Positions 1-6,723 of a stretch of 64,000 nucleotides of DNA are shown here, piece after piece (the first letter of the stretch is position 1; the number at the start of each line of letters is the position of its first letter). Below the pieces are notes generated by a model. That model was not told where the DNA came from, did not search any database, and saw only the letters and a list, made by a program, of their open reading frames with translations. Source of the stretch: Bacillota bacterium (GTDB lineage Bacteria > Bacillota > Clostridia > Christensenellales > CAG-138); the NCBI GenBank assembly GCA_023459335.1, contig JAEWUO010000020.1, positions 1-64,000 of the forward strand, in the 5' to 3' direction. The translations under genes and the position numbers were made by a program.

Positions 1-149
1 CGATTCTGAGCGAGGAAAAGCGCAAGGAAATTGCCAGGGAATACCGTCAGAGCACAATTTTTGTCCGCGAGACGAAGGTTGGCCGTAACGATCCATGCCC
101 CTGCGGCAGTGGAAAGAAGTATAAGAACTGCTGCGGAAAGAACGCGTAA
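1..149 (+). CDS. C-terminal fragment of a SEC-C motif protein (possibly SecA)
   Basis: Only the last 48 codons lie in the window; the frame is open from base 3 to the TAA at 147-149. The tail carries a SEC-C zinc-binding motif (PCPCGSGKKYKNCCG), with the Cys-X-Cys...Cys-Cys pattern that binds one zinc ion. In SecA this tail contacts SecB or the ribosome, and SecA is the commonest protein with it at the extreme C-terminus. The preceding 25 residues are charged and not diagnostic, so another SEC-C protein is possible. The gene is followed by the tRNA promoter at 221. Confidence 0.6.
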   Translation, partial: ILSEEKRKEIAREYRQSTIFVRETKVGRNDPCPCGSGKKYKNCCGKNA

Positions 150-220
150 GGCGTATCGGTTCCGCTCGCGGTGGCGTGACTCGAGGAGGGAAAAGTGGGC
201 GATCTTTTTGTCAATTTTCA

Positions 221-249
221 TTGACATAAAGCATCCCCGCCGCTATAAT
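221..249 (+). promoter_or_regulatory. Strong vegetative promoter for the tRNA array
   Basis: A perfect -35 TTGACA (221-226) and a perfect -10 TATAAT (244-249) are separated by 17 bases. The first tRNA begins 23 bases after the -10 box, so this most likely drives the whole seven-tRNA array. Confidence 0.85.
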
Positions 250-271
250 TAATCTTCGGAACTCGCTTCCT

Positions 272-348
272 GCGCCTGTAGCTCAGCAGGATAGAGCAAC
301 GGCCTTCTAAGCCGTAGGTCCCGGGTTCGAATCCCTGCAGGCGCGCCA
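272..348 (+). tRNA. tRNA-Arg (anticodon UCU)
   Basis: Cloverleaf with acceptor GCGCCTG/CAGGCGC, anticodon stem ACGGC/GCCGT, loop CTTCTAA (anticodon TCT, reads AGA), and a T loop starting TTCGAAT. CCA is encoded (346-348). First tRNA of the array. Confidence 0.95.
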
Positions 349-447
349 AGTTGCACGACACCCCGGCGCGTATGGATTGCCAGGGTGTCGGGCAAGTTCC
401 CTGTTTCATGTGAAGGGTCGCCGCATAGAACCGACTTTTCAGGTATG

Positions 448-524
448 GTGGGTATAGCTCAGTTGGTTAGAGTGCCTGGTTGTGGCCCAGGAGGTCGTGG
501 GTTCGAGTCCCACTACTCACCCCA
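448..524 (+). tRNA. tRNA-His (anticodon GUG)
   Basis: Acceptor GTGGGTA pairs with TACTCAC. Anticodon stem CCTGG/CCAGG encloses TTGTGGC (anticodon GTG). A G at 447 could supply the extra -1 G typical of tRNA-His, opposite C521. CCA is encoded. Confidence 0.95.
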
Positions 525-545
525 TTTTACCGATTCCGCGTACGA

Positions 546-620
546 TGGGGTGTCGCCAAGCGGTAAGGCACCAGACTTTGACTCTGGCATTCGTAGGTTC
601 AAATCCTGCCACCCCAGCCA
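546..620 (+). tRNA. tRNA-Gln (anticodon UUG)
   Basis: Acceptor TGGGGTG/CACCCCA, anticodon stem CCAGA/TCTGG with loop CTTTGAC (anticodon TTG), encoded CCA at 618-620. The U1-A72 pair is usual for tRNA-Gln. Confidence 0.95.
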
Positions 621-627
621 ATTTTCT

Positions 628-703
628 GATCCGTTAGCTCAGTCGGTAGAGCACCTGACTTTTAATCAGGGTGTCCGGAGTTCGAGTCTCCGACGGATCA
701 CCA
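628..703 (+). tRNA. tRNA-Lys (anticodon UUU)
   Basis: Acceptor GATCCGT/ACGGATC, anticodon stem CCTGA/TCAGG with loop CTTTTAA (anticodon TTT), encoded CCA at 701-703. A second tRNA-Lys with CUU lies at 6277, so both Lys codons have a dedicated tRNA in this window. Confidence 0.95.
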
Positions 704-738
704 TTTTTCGTTTTATTCATGCCGGTGTGGATCTGCGT

Positions 739-824
739 GCGGGTGTGGCGGAATTGGCAGACGCGCCAGATTTAGGTTCTGGTGCCCGAAAGGCGTATGG
801 GTTCAAGTCCCTTCGCCCGCACCA
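739..824 (+). tRNA. tRNA-Leu (anticodon UAG)
   Basis: Acceptor GCGGGTG/CGCCCGC, anticodon stem CCAGA/TCTGG with loop TTTAGGT (anticodon TAG), a long class II variable arm and encoded CCA. About 86 bases, as expected for tRNA-Leu. Confidence 0.95.
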
Positions 825-843
825 TACCATCGCTTTTCTTCCC

Positions 844-919
844 GCGGGAGTAGCTCATTTGGTAGAGCGCAGCCTTGCCAAGGCTGAGGTGGCGGGTTCG
901 AGCCCCGTTTCCCGCTCCA
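844..919 (+). tRNA. tRNA-Gly (anticodon GCC), copy 1
   Basis: Acceptor GCGGGAG/TTCCCGC, anticodon stem CAGCC/GGCTG with GCC anticodon, encoded CCA at 917-919. Identical base for base to the tRNA-Gly at 6388-6463. Confidence 0.95.
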
Positions 920-988
920 TTCATAAGCGGTCGTACCGGCTGCCTGCTTATGAATGGAGATTAATAACTTGCAACATCATAACCGTGT

Positions 989-1062
989 GCAGGTATAGTG
1001 TAGCGGTAACACATTAGCCTTCCAAGCTGAGATCACGGGTTCGAGTCCCGTTACCTGCTCCA
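989..1062 (+). tRNA. tRNA-Gly (anticodon UCC)
   Basis: Acceptor GCAGGTA/TACCTGC, anticodon loop CTTCCAA (anticodon TCC), encoded CCA at 1060-1062. Last tRNA of the array. An integrase remnant at 1899-2354 makes its 3' end a possible old integration target, though I see no second copy of that end nearby. Confidence 0.95.
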
Positions 1063-1069
1063 AAACGAC

Positions 1070-1096
1070 AAAAACCCGCCACTTGGCGGGTTTTTC
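1070..1096 (+). terminator. Intrinsic terminator of the tRNA array
   Basis: Hairpin AACCCGCC-ACTT-GGCGGGTT followed by a T run, eight bases after the last tRNA. Confidence 0.85.
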
Positions 1097-1380
1097 GCAT
1101 AAAATCAGACATTTTTCGCCCCACTTGACCGCATTATTTGGCACTTTGTGCTTCCAAAAAGCAGTGAAATGCAGTATCCGGCAAAAAAATATCACACGAA
1201 ATATCACACGAAATCATGAACCTTTGAATGTGTAGTTTAGTTTTTCAAGTCTTTCGATATATTGCGAGAAAACAAAAAGATAAAAGGAAGGGATGCATCT
1301 GTTTATACTTGAATTATTACTAAGCTTTTTATAAACTACACCTAACAGCACATATTAGTAATATAGGAGTGTAAGCGAAG
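1097..1380. other. AT-rich non-coding stretch with a 12-bp tandem repeat
   Basis: No credible gene. Composition drops sharply after the tRNA array. The 12-base unit AAATATCACACG occurs twice back to back (1187-1210), followed by AAATC. A ribosome binding site for the next gene lies near 1365. Confidence 0.6.
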
Positions 1381-1896
1381 ATGGGTATACAGGGGCAGAT
1401 TAGATTACGTCCAGAAAAAATTACAACTGGAAAACAACTAAAAAAAATAGATGATGTGGTTCAAACGATACTACAAAAAAATGATTATATTATTCGTGAC
1501 AGAAGAATATCTTACCATTCAGGTATGGTAGCATGCTCAATGTCATATAAGGAGTTCCTTGATAATTATCAAAGTATTGACTTTGATGATTTCAAATATA
1601 CCTTGACCTGCGAGCACTTTTCTGTGGAGATTGCAAAAATGCCCTTTTGCCATGTTGCATTGTGCTTGGAAGTAGATGGAGATCAAGGCAAACTATTAGA
1701 TGTCGTTAGCCTTTTATCGCGTATCGATTATCATACTTTAGCTTGGAAAGAAACTGACTTTATGAGCGACCGTGATTATCGTGAGCGTGTCGAGAAAAAG
1801 AATAGGTGGATGACATTTATCTCAGCAATCATAGGAGCCGCTTTTGGTGCGTCAGTTACTGTTCTTGTAACGCAGCTTTTTAATAACCCCATGTAA
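1381..1896 (+). CDS. Tail-anchored hypothetical protein
   Basis: 171 residues, no family recognised. The N-terminal 140 residues are soluble and mixed alpha/beta in character; residues about 143-167 form one hydrophobic segment (ISAIIGAAFGASVTVLVTQL) with only a short tail after it, so the protein is predicted to be anchored by its C-terminus facing the cytosol. AGGAG lies about 11 bases before the ATG. The gene is AT-rich compared with the rest of the window and converges on an integrase remnant, suggesting cargo of a decayed mobile element. Confidence 0.6.
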   Translation: MGIQGQIRLRPEKITTGKQLKKIDDVVQTILQKNDYIIRDRRISYHSGMVACSMSYKEFLDNYQSIDFDDFKYTLTCEHFSVEIAKMPFCHVALCLEVDGDQGKLLDVVSLLSRIDYHTLAWKETDFMSDRDYRERVEKKNRWMTFISAIIGAAFGASVTVLVTQLFNNPM

Positions 1897-1898
1897 TC

Positions 1899-2354
1899 TT
1901 AAGACAGTAAGCTCTCGAAATACTGATCGATTTTCTGATCGACTGCTTGCCGTTCCGCGGAGAAGGTATGCTGGTAGACTCGGTTGAGCGTGCTCTTCGT
2001 CTTCCAGCCGCCGCGCTCCATGGCGTAGAGGTCTGGTACACCGAGCGCGACCATTACAGAGGCGTTCAGGTGACGCAGGTCGTGAAAGCGCATGTGGGGT
2101 AACCCAGCGTTCTTGATGACGCGTTGGAAACGATTCGTGACTGCCTTGCCCGAACGCACCTCGATATATCCGCTTCCTAGTTTCCACGCATTCGTTTGTT
2201 CAATCAGACTCATGATATATGGCGGTATAGCATGCAAGCGAGTACGTTCGTATACGGACAAAGCGGACCTTGCGTCTGCTTTTGTATTTATCCTGCAATC
2301 CGGTATAATATGAACAAACGAAGACTGCGAATCGTATCGCGCAGTTTCGCGCAA
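1899..2354 (-). pseudogene. Truncated tyrosine recombinase (integrase) C-terminal remnant
   Basis: The last ~130 residues match the catalytic core end of phage/ICE integrases: the HDLRH box (His and second catalytic Arg), GGW (His/Trp position) and the nucleophile region VYQH with its tyrosine. The N-terminal SAM-like and core-binding domains and the first catalytic Arg are missing; full-length members are about 350-400 residues. The first ~20 residues of the open frame do not look like integrase, so homology probably starts near 2290. It sits about 0.9 kb from tRNA-Gly(UCC), a usual type of target. Probably inactive. Confidence 0.75.
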
Positions 2355-2409
2355 TCCGGTTCAAGAAATTCGTCGTGTGTTTATGTTAATCTCTCTGCGG
2401 GTGGTGGAA

Positions 2410-3315
2410 ATGACGAACAACTGGGAAAAAATCAGCGCGGTGCGCCGGATGCAGGAATATATTATGGCGCACTATCAGGAGGAGATCTCGCTGCCGGATC
2501 TGGCGATGGCGGCGCTGTATTCCCCCTGGCATGCGCTGCGTGCCTTTTCCGAGCTGACGGGGAAGACGCCGTTTGAGTATATCCGCGCGGTTCGGCTGTC
2601 CGCGGCGGCCAGGAAACTGCGGGATACGGACATGAGCGTGCTTGACGTCGCGCTGGAGTCCGCGTTCGGTTCGCACGAGGGGTTTACGAAGGCGTTCTCG
2701 CGCGAGTTTGCTATTTCCCCGCAGCGTTACCGGAAGGAAGCGCCGCCGATTCCGCTTTTTTCCTACTATCCCGTCTGTCGTTTTGACGCCGCCCGAAACG
2801 AAGAGAAAGGAAACGAAGCAATGAACAGTATCGTCATTTTCACGCAAGTGATCGAACGTCCGGAGAGGAAGCTGATCCTCAAAAGAGGGATCAAGGCGGA
2901 AGACTATTTCGCGTACTGCGAGGAGGTCGGCTGCGAGGTCTGGGGCGTTCTGGAGAGCATCAAGGGCGCGCTGTATGAGTCGGTTGGCGTCTGGCTGCCG
3001 GAGGGAATGCGACTCCCCGGCACGTCGGAGTATTGCCAGGGGGTCGAGGTTCCGCCCGATTACACCGGCATGATACCGGAGGGATTCGACGTAATCGACC
3101 TGCCGGCGTGCAAATACATGGTGTTTCACGGCGAACCGTTTGAGGAGGAGAAGTTCTGCGAGGCGATTGAGACCGTCTGGGACGCGATCGAACAGTATGA
3201 TCCGAAGCTGTACGGCTGGGAGTGGGCGAAAGATGCCGGGCCGCGGTTCCAGCTCGCGCCCGTCGGCAAACGGGGGTATATCGAGGGCGTGCCGGTGAGG
3301 GAGGTTAAGAGGTAA
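2410..3315 (+). CDS. AraC-family regulator with C-terminal GyrI-like effector domain
   Basis: 301 residues from the ATG at 2410; the frame is open from 2377, but the first 11 codons lack family character. Residues ~5-110 hold two helix-turn-helix motifs of the AraC/XylS type (second helix region with SHEGFTKAFSREFAISPQRYR). Residues ~140-300 match the GyrI-like small-molecule binding domain seen in Rob- and BmrR-type regulators, including the final FQLAPV/YIEGVPV strands. Such proteins usually bind drugs or metabolites and activate nearby efflux or detoxification genes, but no such neighbour is present. A terminator follows at once. Confidence 0.85.
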   Translation: MTNNWEKISAVRRMQEYIMAHYQEEISLPDLAMAALYSPWHALRAFSELTGKTPFEYIRAVRLSAAARKLRDTDMSVLDVALESAFGSHEGFTKAFSREFAISPQRYRKEAPPIPLFSYYPVCRFDAARNEEKGNEAMNSIVIFTQVIERPERKLILKRGIKAEDYFAYCEEVGCEVWGVLESIKGALYESVGVWLPEGMRLPGTSEYCQGVEVPPDYTGMIPEGFDVIDLPACKYMVFHGEPFEEEKFCEAIETVWDAIEQYDPKLYGWEWAKDAGPRFQLAPVGKRGYIEGVPVREVKR

Positions 3316-3337
3316 GGAAATAGGGAACAGGGAAGAG

Positions 3338-3366
3338 GAAACCCCGCCGAAAGGCGGGGTTTCATT
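3338..3366 (+). terminator. Intrinsic terminator after the AraC-type gene
   Basis: Hairpin AAACCCCGCC-GAAA-GGCGGGGTTT. It lies between convergent genes and could serve both strands. Confidence 0.85.
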
Positions 3367-3368
3367 TG

Positions 3369-3791
3369 TCATTGCAAGTATTGAAAATTCTCAACAGATA
3401 CATAATCCACTTTCAGTTCTTCACACGCTTTTTGGAGACCGTTATCATTCGTGACTATTATGTACTCATCACCGAATAAACGACCATCGTCTGATGTTAA
3501 GGCGTATGCTAATAAGGCTACGTCTGCAGCGCCTTTATTATCATAGTAATTCACAAGTCTTTGGACGCATTCATATTTGTTTATTATATAACTCATGATT
3601 TTATATGAGTTAGCGTCAAGATGTCTTACTTTCAAGTCGTTAACCTTTTTTAATGATTGAACTTCATGAAACACTTCCTCAATAGTAAAAATTTCGATTC
3701 CTTTATTTATTAATTCTTGAATTTTATTGTAATTCAACATCCTTATTGCATTTGCATCGAGAATGTAAAAGCTTTGATCTTTAAGCATCAA
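3369..3791 (-). CDS. PIN-domain protein (putative ribonuclease, toxin-like)
   Basis: 140 residues. The spacing of acidic residues is that of PIN nucleases: Asp12 in YILDAN, Glu43 in VFHEV, Asp90 in GAADVALLAYAL and Asp116 in VTNDNGL, which together would hold divalent metal. PIN proteins cleave RNA and are often toxins. The start overlaps the end of the upstream ImmA/IrrE-like frame by 11 bases, so the two are almost certainly one operon. Strongly AT-rich compared with flanking genes, consistent with horizontal transfer. Whether it is toxic, and what restrains it, cannot be told from sequence. Confidence 0.75.
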   Translation of the reverse strand: MMLKDQSFYILDANAIRMLNYNKIQELINKGIEIFTIEEVFHEVQSLKKVNDLKVRHLDANSYKIMSYIINKYECVQRLVNYYDNKGAADVALLAYALTSDDGRLFGDEYIIVTNDNGLQKACEELKVDYVSVENFQYLQ

Positions 3792-4958
3792 GAAGTACCT
3801 CCAGATTTATTTTTTCTCCTTTCTTGAAACATAGTAAATTTCTTGCTTTTTGTGAATTTATGGCACCTACAGAGTGCTGATGAATAATGATATCAACAAT
3901 AGCATGATTATTATATCTATTGATTGCTTTTATTGGACTAATCTCATTCATACCGTGCGGAATACTCTTTTGGCGATTCCACTCATCAAGTAGTTTCTCA
4001 TAATAACTGTCTAGAGTTTCGTGCGTGATTATGTTTAGTCGATAGAGTCTCATTAATACTGATGTTGGGCTAACAGAATACTTAGTTGATATATTATATA
4101 CATCTTCAATAGAAGAGCATGTTTCGGCTTTAAAATGAATTTGAGGCATTAAAAATTCTTCTGCAAACAAATAATGCATATTTCTGATAATCTCTTTACA
4201 GGTGCTATCCATTGTTACTGGTCTACAATCTTTATGAAGTAAACAACTGGTCAATAATACAGCAGTAAAGAGCCTTCTACCCCAAAGCTCGATTTTGCTA
4301 TCATAATCGCCTGCTTTAATAAAAAGAAAGGGACACTTTTTGTCATTAATAGCTATTCCGCTAAACTGCAGCCTTTTCTCAATAACTTGTGGGGAATAAT
4401 CTTTCACATATAGTGAGATATAGACGTTTTGTTTTGCTAAACCAACATCAAGTAAATTGAAAGACTGTTCTTTATTTAGTTTAAAAACTTTTTTAATATC
4501 ATATCCGATTAAATTACGTATTTCTTCGGTTTTGTCTATTATGCTCTTGTTTGATCGAGCATACCTATTAGATATTTCGTTCGGAAGTGATATATAGTTT
4601 TTAATAAAATGTTGTTTTCGTGTTATATCTTTAAGTATCAGTGATATATCTGTTAGAGAGAAATCTCCTCGCGAAGATATTGATAACTGTGTTTTTGGTA
4701 TACCAAAGAAAACTTTTTTTTAAAATCTTCAACAATTTTAATGATTAATGATTTTTCAAGAAAAAAAAGAGGGTAGGGGACCTCACCTTCACGAGAGAGT
4801 CTAAGGAAATCATCTAGCTGAATATATCCATTTTCTAGCGAGCTAATAAACTTATGCTTCCTATGTACAATAGTATTTTCGAAAAGATAACTATATACAT
4901 TACCATCTAATTCAAATACTATTTCTCTGTTACTTTTAACGATGATTTTCTGATGCAT
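3781..4958 (-). pseudogene. ImmA/IrrE-like (COG2856-type) gene split by a -1 frameshift, zinc motif lost
   Basis: Two overlapping frames make one protein. Frame A runs from the ATG at 4958 (or TTG at 4976) and stops at 4653; it includes a GEVPYPLFFLEK segment. Frame B is open from 4719 to the stop at 3781 and continues with IrrE-like sequence. Joined at the A8 run (4714-4721) they give about 390 residues, the usual length for this family. Frame B keeps the LFAEEFLMP and VSPTSVLMRLYRLNII segments that follow the peptidase motif in ImmA/IrrE proteins, but where FTLAHELGH is expected it reads FTAVLLTSCLLH, so both zinc His and the catalytic Glu are gone. It may be a dead peptidase, a binding-only antitoxin-like partner of the PIN protein, or a decayed gene. 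I cannot tell a programmed frameshift from a mutation or a homopolymer sequencing error. Confidence 0.7.
4694..4721 (-). other. Possible -1 ribosomal frameshift signal
   Basis: In frame A the codons read AAA AAA AAG, containing the heptamer A AAA AAG used for -1 slippage in dnaX and IS3-family elements. Five bases downstream is a small hairpin TTTGG-TATA-CCAAA (4694-4707). A -1 slip leads exactly into frame B (K-K-K-V-F-F-G-I-P). The hairpin is weak and conservation is unknown. Confidence 0.4.
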
Positions 4959-4976
4959 TTTACTTTTATACCTCAA

Positions 4977-5374
4977 GAGTTAATATTGGCATGAAAAGTT
5001 AGAATTGAGAATCAGCGGATACTTACGCATTCTTGTCATCCACATTAGATGATAGTATTTTGTCACGGAAAACTCTTCAGGTCAATAGTAATACAGAGCA
5101 TTTAATTGATACGCAAGAGTCAAAAGAGTTTGGTATTTGCGAGTGATAAAATAAGAATATGAAGTCGAATAACAACACAATTAAACAGTAAATACAAATG
5201 TGATGAGAGGTGTAATAATGAAAACTTGACAACCAATGCTCTTTCTGGATTCACACAAAATTCATATACACATGTTTCACGTGAAACGTAAACAAACTAT
5301 GAACAAATACGGTTTTTTACCCCCAATCTGTTGTAATAAATTGTCGAAAATGTGACAAACGACCACAAGATATA
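4977..5374. other. AT-rich intergenic region holding a parS-like site
   Basis: No gene is supported here on either strand. The only clear element is the parS-like palindrome at 5273-5288. The promoter for the leftward ImmA/IrrE-PIN pair should lie near 4980-5050, but I see no box good enough to name. Confidence 0.6.
5273..5288. other. parS-like ParB binding site
   Basis: TGTTTCACGTGAAACG matches the consensus bacterial parS palindrome TGTTTCACGTGAAACA at 15 of 16 positions, including the whole central 14 bases. ParB clamps load at such sites and with ParA/SMC organise and segregate the origin region. It lies outside any gene. Chromosomal parS sites cluster near oriC, so this suggests the window is in the origin-proximal part of the chromosome, unless the site came with the AT-rich insertion. 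Confidence 0.75.
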
Positions 5375-5401
5375 GAAAACCGCCCAAACGGGCGGTTTTC
5401 G
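5375..5401 (-). terminator. Intrinsic terminator of the TM2 gene
   Basis: Hairpin AAAACCGCCC-AAA(C)-GGGCGGTTTT, 20 bases past the stop of the leftward TM2 gene; symmetric, with T runs in both directions. Confidence 0.85.
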
Positions 5402-5420
5402 AAGTTTCTGAGATTCGTTC

Positions 5421-5930
5421 TTAGATCTTCGCCATGATGACGGTTTTTTTCTGCTCGTACTCCTCCTGTGTAATTGCGCCGGAATCGCGCAGTTTCGCGA
5501 GTTTTTCGAGCTGGTCGAGCGCTTCGTCACGCGCGGACTTTGTTGCGGCGGGACTGGCGTAAACGTAGGCCGGACGCGGGTTTTTCCGCTGATCCTGAAC
5601 GATGAGCCGGTTCTGGTCGTCCGTGAAATTCTCCGTGGCAACCATGATGATATCCACCAGCGCGCCGATGCCGAGGCAGCCGCCCGTCAGCAGCCAGAGG
5701 ATGCCCGTCCCGATCTTGCCGACGTAAAAACGGTGGATGCCGAGGTATCCCAGAAAGATGGAGAAGAGCAGGGTGACGAGCCAGTCTCTTTCGGAGTATT
5801 GCTGACCGTTCTGCGCGGTTTTTGCGTTCGCGCCGGCCTTCGCCTCGCATTCCGCGCAGGTGCCGTTTGCGCTGCGAAATTCGGACGGCTGAATCGCCCG
5901 TCCGCAGTTGGTGCAGTATTTGGTTTCCAT
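5421..5930 (-). CDS. Zinc-ribbon / TM2 / SHOCT membrane protein
   Basis: 169 residues from the ATG at 5930, chosen because GGGGG lies 8 bases upstream; an upstream ATG at 5963 lacks one. Order of domains: N-terminal zinc ribbon (CTNCG ... CAEC, residues ~6-30), TM2 domain with two membrane helices (~50-100, including GYLGIHRFYVGKIGTG), then a C-terminal SHOCT helix (~135-169, LEKLAKLRDSGAITQEEYEQKK). TM2/SHOCT proteins are common in Firmicutes; their biochemical role is not settled. Single-gene unit with its own terminator. Confidence 0.85.
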   Translation of the reverse strand: METKYCTNCGRAIQPSEFRSANGTCAECEAKAGANAKTAQNGQQYSERDWLVTLLFSIFLGYLGIHRFYVGKIGTGILWLLTGGCLGIGALVDIIMVATENFTDDQNRLIVQDQRKNPRPAYVYASPAATKSARDEALDQLEKLAKLRDSGAITQEEYEQKKTVIMAKI

Positions 5931-5963
5931 ATATATTCCCCCTTTATACAGATTCGCCCGCAT

Positions 5964-6191
5964 CCGAAAAGCCCCCTCCGGTGCGGACGCTTCCGCAAGT
6001 GTTTGTGCGGAAACCTGTCAAATAAAATACTATATTGCGTTTACGGAAAATTTCAAGCGGTGCAGAGAAATTTTTACGAAAAAACAAGTTGTGAATACAA
6101 AACAATAGAACTGCTTCCAATAATCGGAACGCGGGTAAATCAAACGGAAAACAAAGAAGTGCGGATTTATGCAGAACATTCGCAGATTTGG
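5964..6191. other. Intergenic region without a gene
   Basis: Divergent space between the TM2 gene and the tRNA-Lys/Gly unit. Apart from the tRNA promoter immediately to the right, I see nothing in it. Confidence 0.5.
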
Positions 6192-6219
6192 TTGACATCC
6201 TCGCGAAAAATGCTATAAT
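6192..6219 (+). promoter_or_regulatory. Strong promoter for tRNA-Lys/tRNA-Gly
   Basis: TTGACA (6192-6197), 16-base spacer, TATAAT (6214-6219) with an upstream TGC extended -10. The tRNA-Lys starts 57 bases after the -10 box. Confidence 0.85.
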
Positions 6220-6276
6220 ACTTTTTGCCGCGGTTCGGAACAAATGGAAAATCAAGACCGATCCCGCGCACGCCGT

Positions 6277-6353
6277 GCCTCCTTAGCTCAGTTGGCTAGA
6301 GCACCTGACTCTTAATCAGGGTGTCCAGGGTTCGAATCCCTGAGGGGGTACCA
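6277..6353 (+). tRNA. tRNA-Lys (anticodon CUU)
   Basis: Acceptor GCCTCCT pairs with AGGGGGT through two wobble pairs; anticodon stem CCTGA/TCAGG, loop CTCTTAA (anticodon CTT), T stem CAGGG/CCCTG, encoded CCA at 6351-6353. Confidence 0.93.
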
Positions 6354-6387
6354 ATCATCCCGCCGCAGTCGTATGCGGCACTTTTTT

Positions 6388-6463
6388 GCGGGAGTAGCTC
6401 ATTTGGTAGAGCGCAGCCTTGCCAAGGCTGAGGTGGCGGGTTCGAGCCCCGTTTCCCGCTCCA
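6388..6463 (+). tRNA. tRNA-Gly (anticodon GCC), copy 2
   Basis: Identical to the tRNA-Gly at 844-919, with encoded CCA. Its last 20 bases (from 6444) plus the following terminator are repeated perfectly at 6627-6683. Confidence 0.95.
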
Positions 6464-6500
6464 AACAAAACCGGCGGCATTGATGCCGCCGGTTTTGTTT
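6444..6500 (+). repeat. 57-bp direct repeat, copy A (tRNA-Gly 3' end plus terminator)
   Basis: Covers the T arm, the 3' acceptor strand and CCA of the tRNA-Gly and its terminator. Perfectly identical to 6627-6683; identity stops abruptly at both edges. The unit spacing is 183 bases. Confidence 0.95.
6464..6500 (+). terminator. Intrinsic terminator after tRNA-Gly
   Basis: Long perfect hairpin AACAAAACCGGCGGCAT-TG-ATGCCGCCGGTTTTGTT immediately after the tRNA CCA. Part of the 57-bp repeat. Confidence 0.9.
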
Positions 6501-6626
6501 GCATGTGGTTCAAAGGGGATCGAAGCCGCGTAAAGAAAACGATCCGGTGAATCGTTTTTAGCGGCGGGGTAGCGAAAGCCCGCAGACGCGCAGCGCGGAG
6601 CGCAAGCTGCGAGTGGCTTGAGCGGG
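6501..6626. other. 126-bp segment between the two 57-bp repeats
   Basis: Contains a terminator-like hairpin AAAACGAT-CCGGTGA-ATCGTTTT plus T (6536-6559), then a GC-rich, GCGC-repeated stretch likely to fold (about 6560-6626). No gene. It may be the residue of an integrated element, or a dispersed intergenic repeat unit. Confidence 0.5.
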
Positions 6627-6683
6627 GAGCCCCGTTTCCCGCTCCAAACAAAACCGGCGGCATTGATGCCGCCGGTTTTGTTT
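6627..6683 (+). repeat. 57-bp direct repeat, copy B
   Basis: Exact copy of 6444-6500 without the 5' two-thirds of the tRNA, so it cannot make a tRNA. It does keep the full terminator hairpin and is followed by a longer T run (to 6687), giving a second efficient terminator before yqeC. Confidence 0.95.
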
Positions 6684-6723
6684 TTTTCACGTTATTGCTG
6701 CGTTTGACAGAGAGAACGATTCG

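Noticed and set aside
385..1017. A 210-codon open frame across the tRNA array
   Set aside because: It runs through six tRNA genes; the apparent protein is translated tRNA sequence.
2386..3372. A 328-codon minus-strand open frame
   Set aside because: Opposite the AraC/GyrI-type gene, whose domains are clear; no ribosome site or motif on the minus strand.
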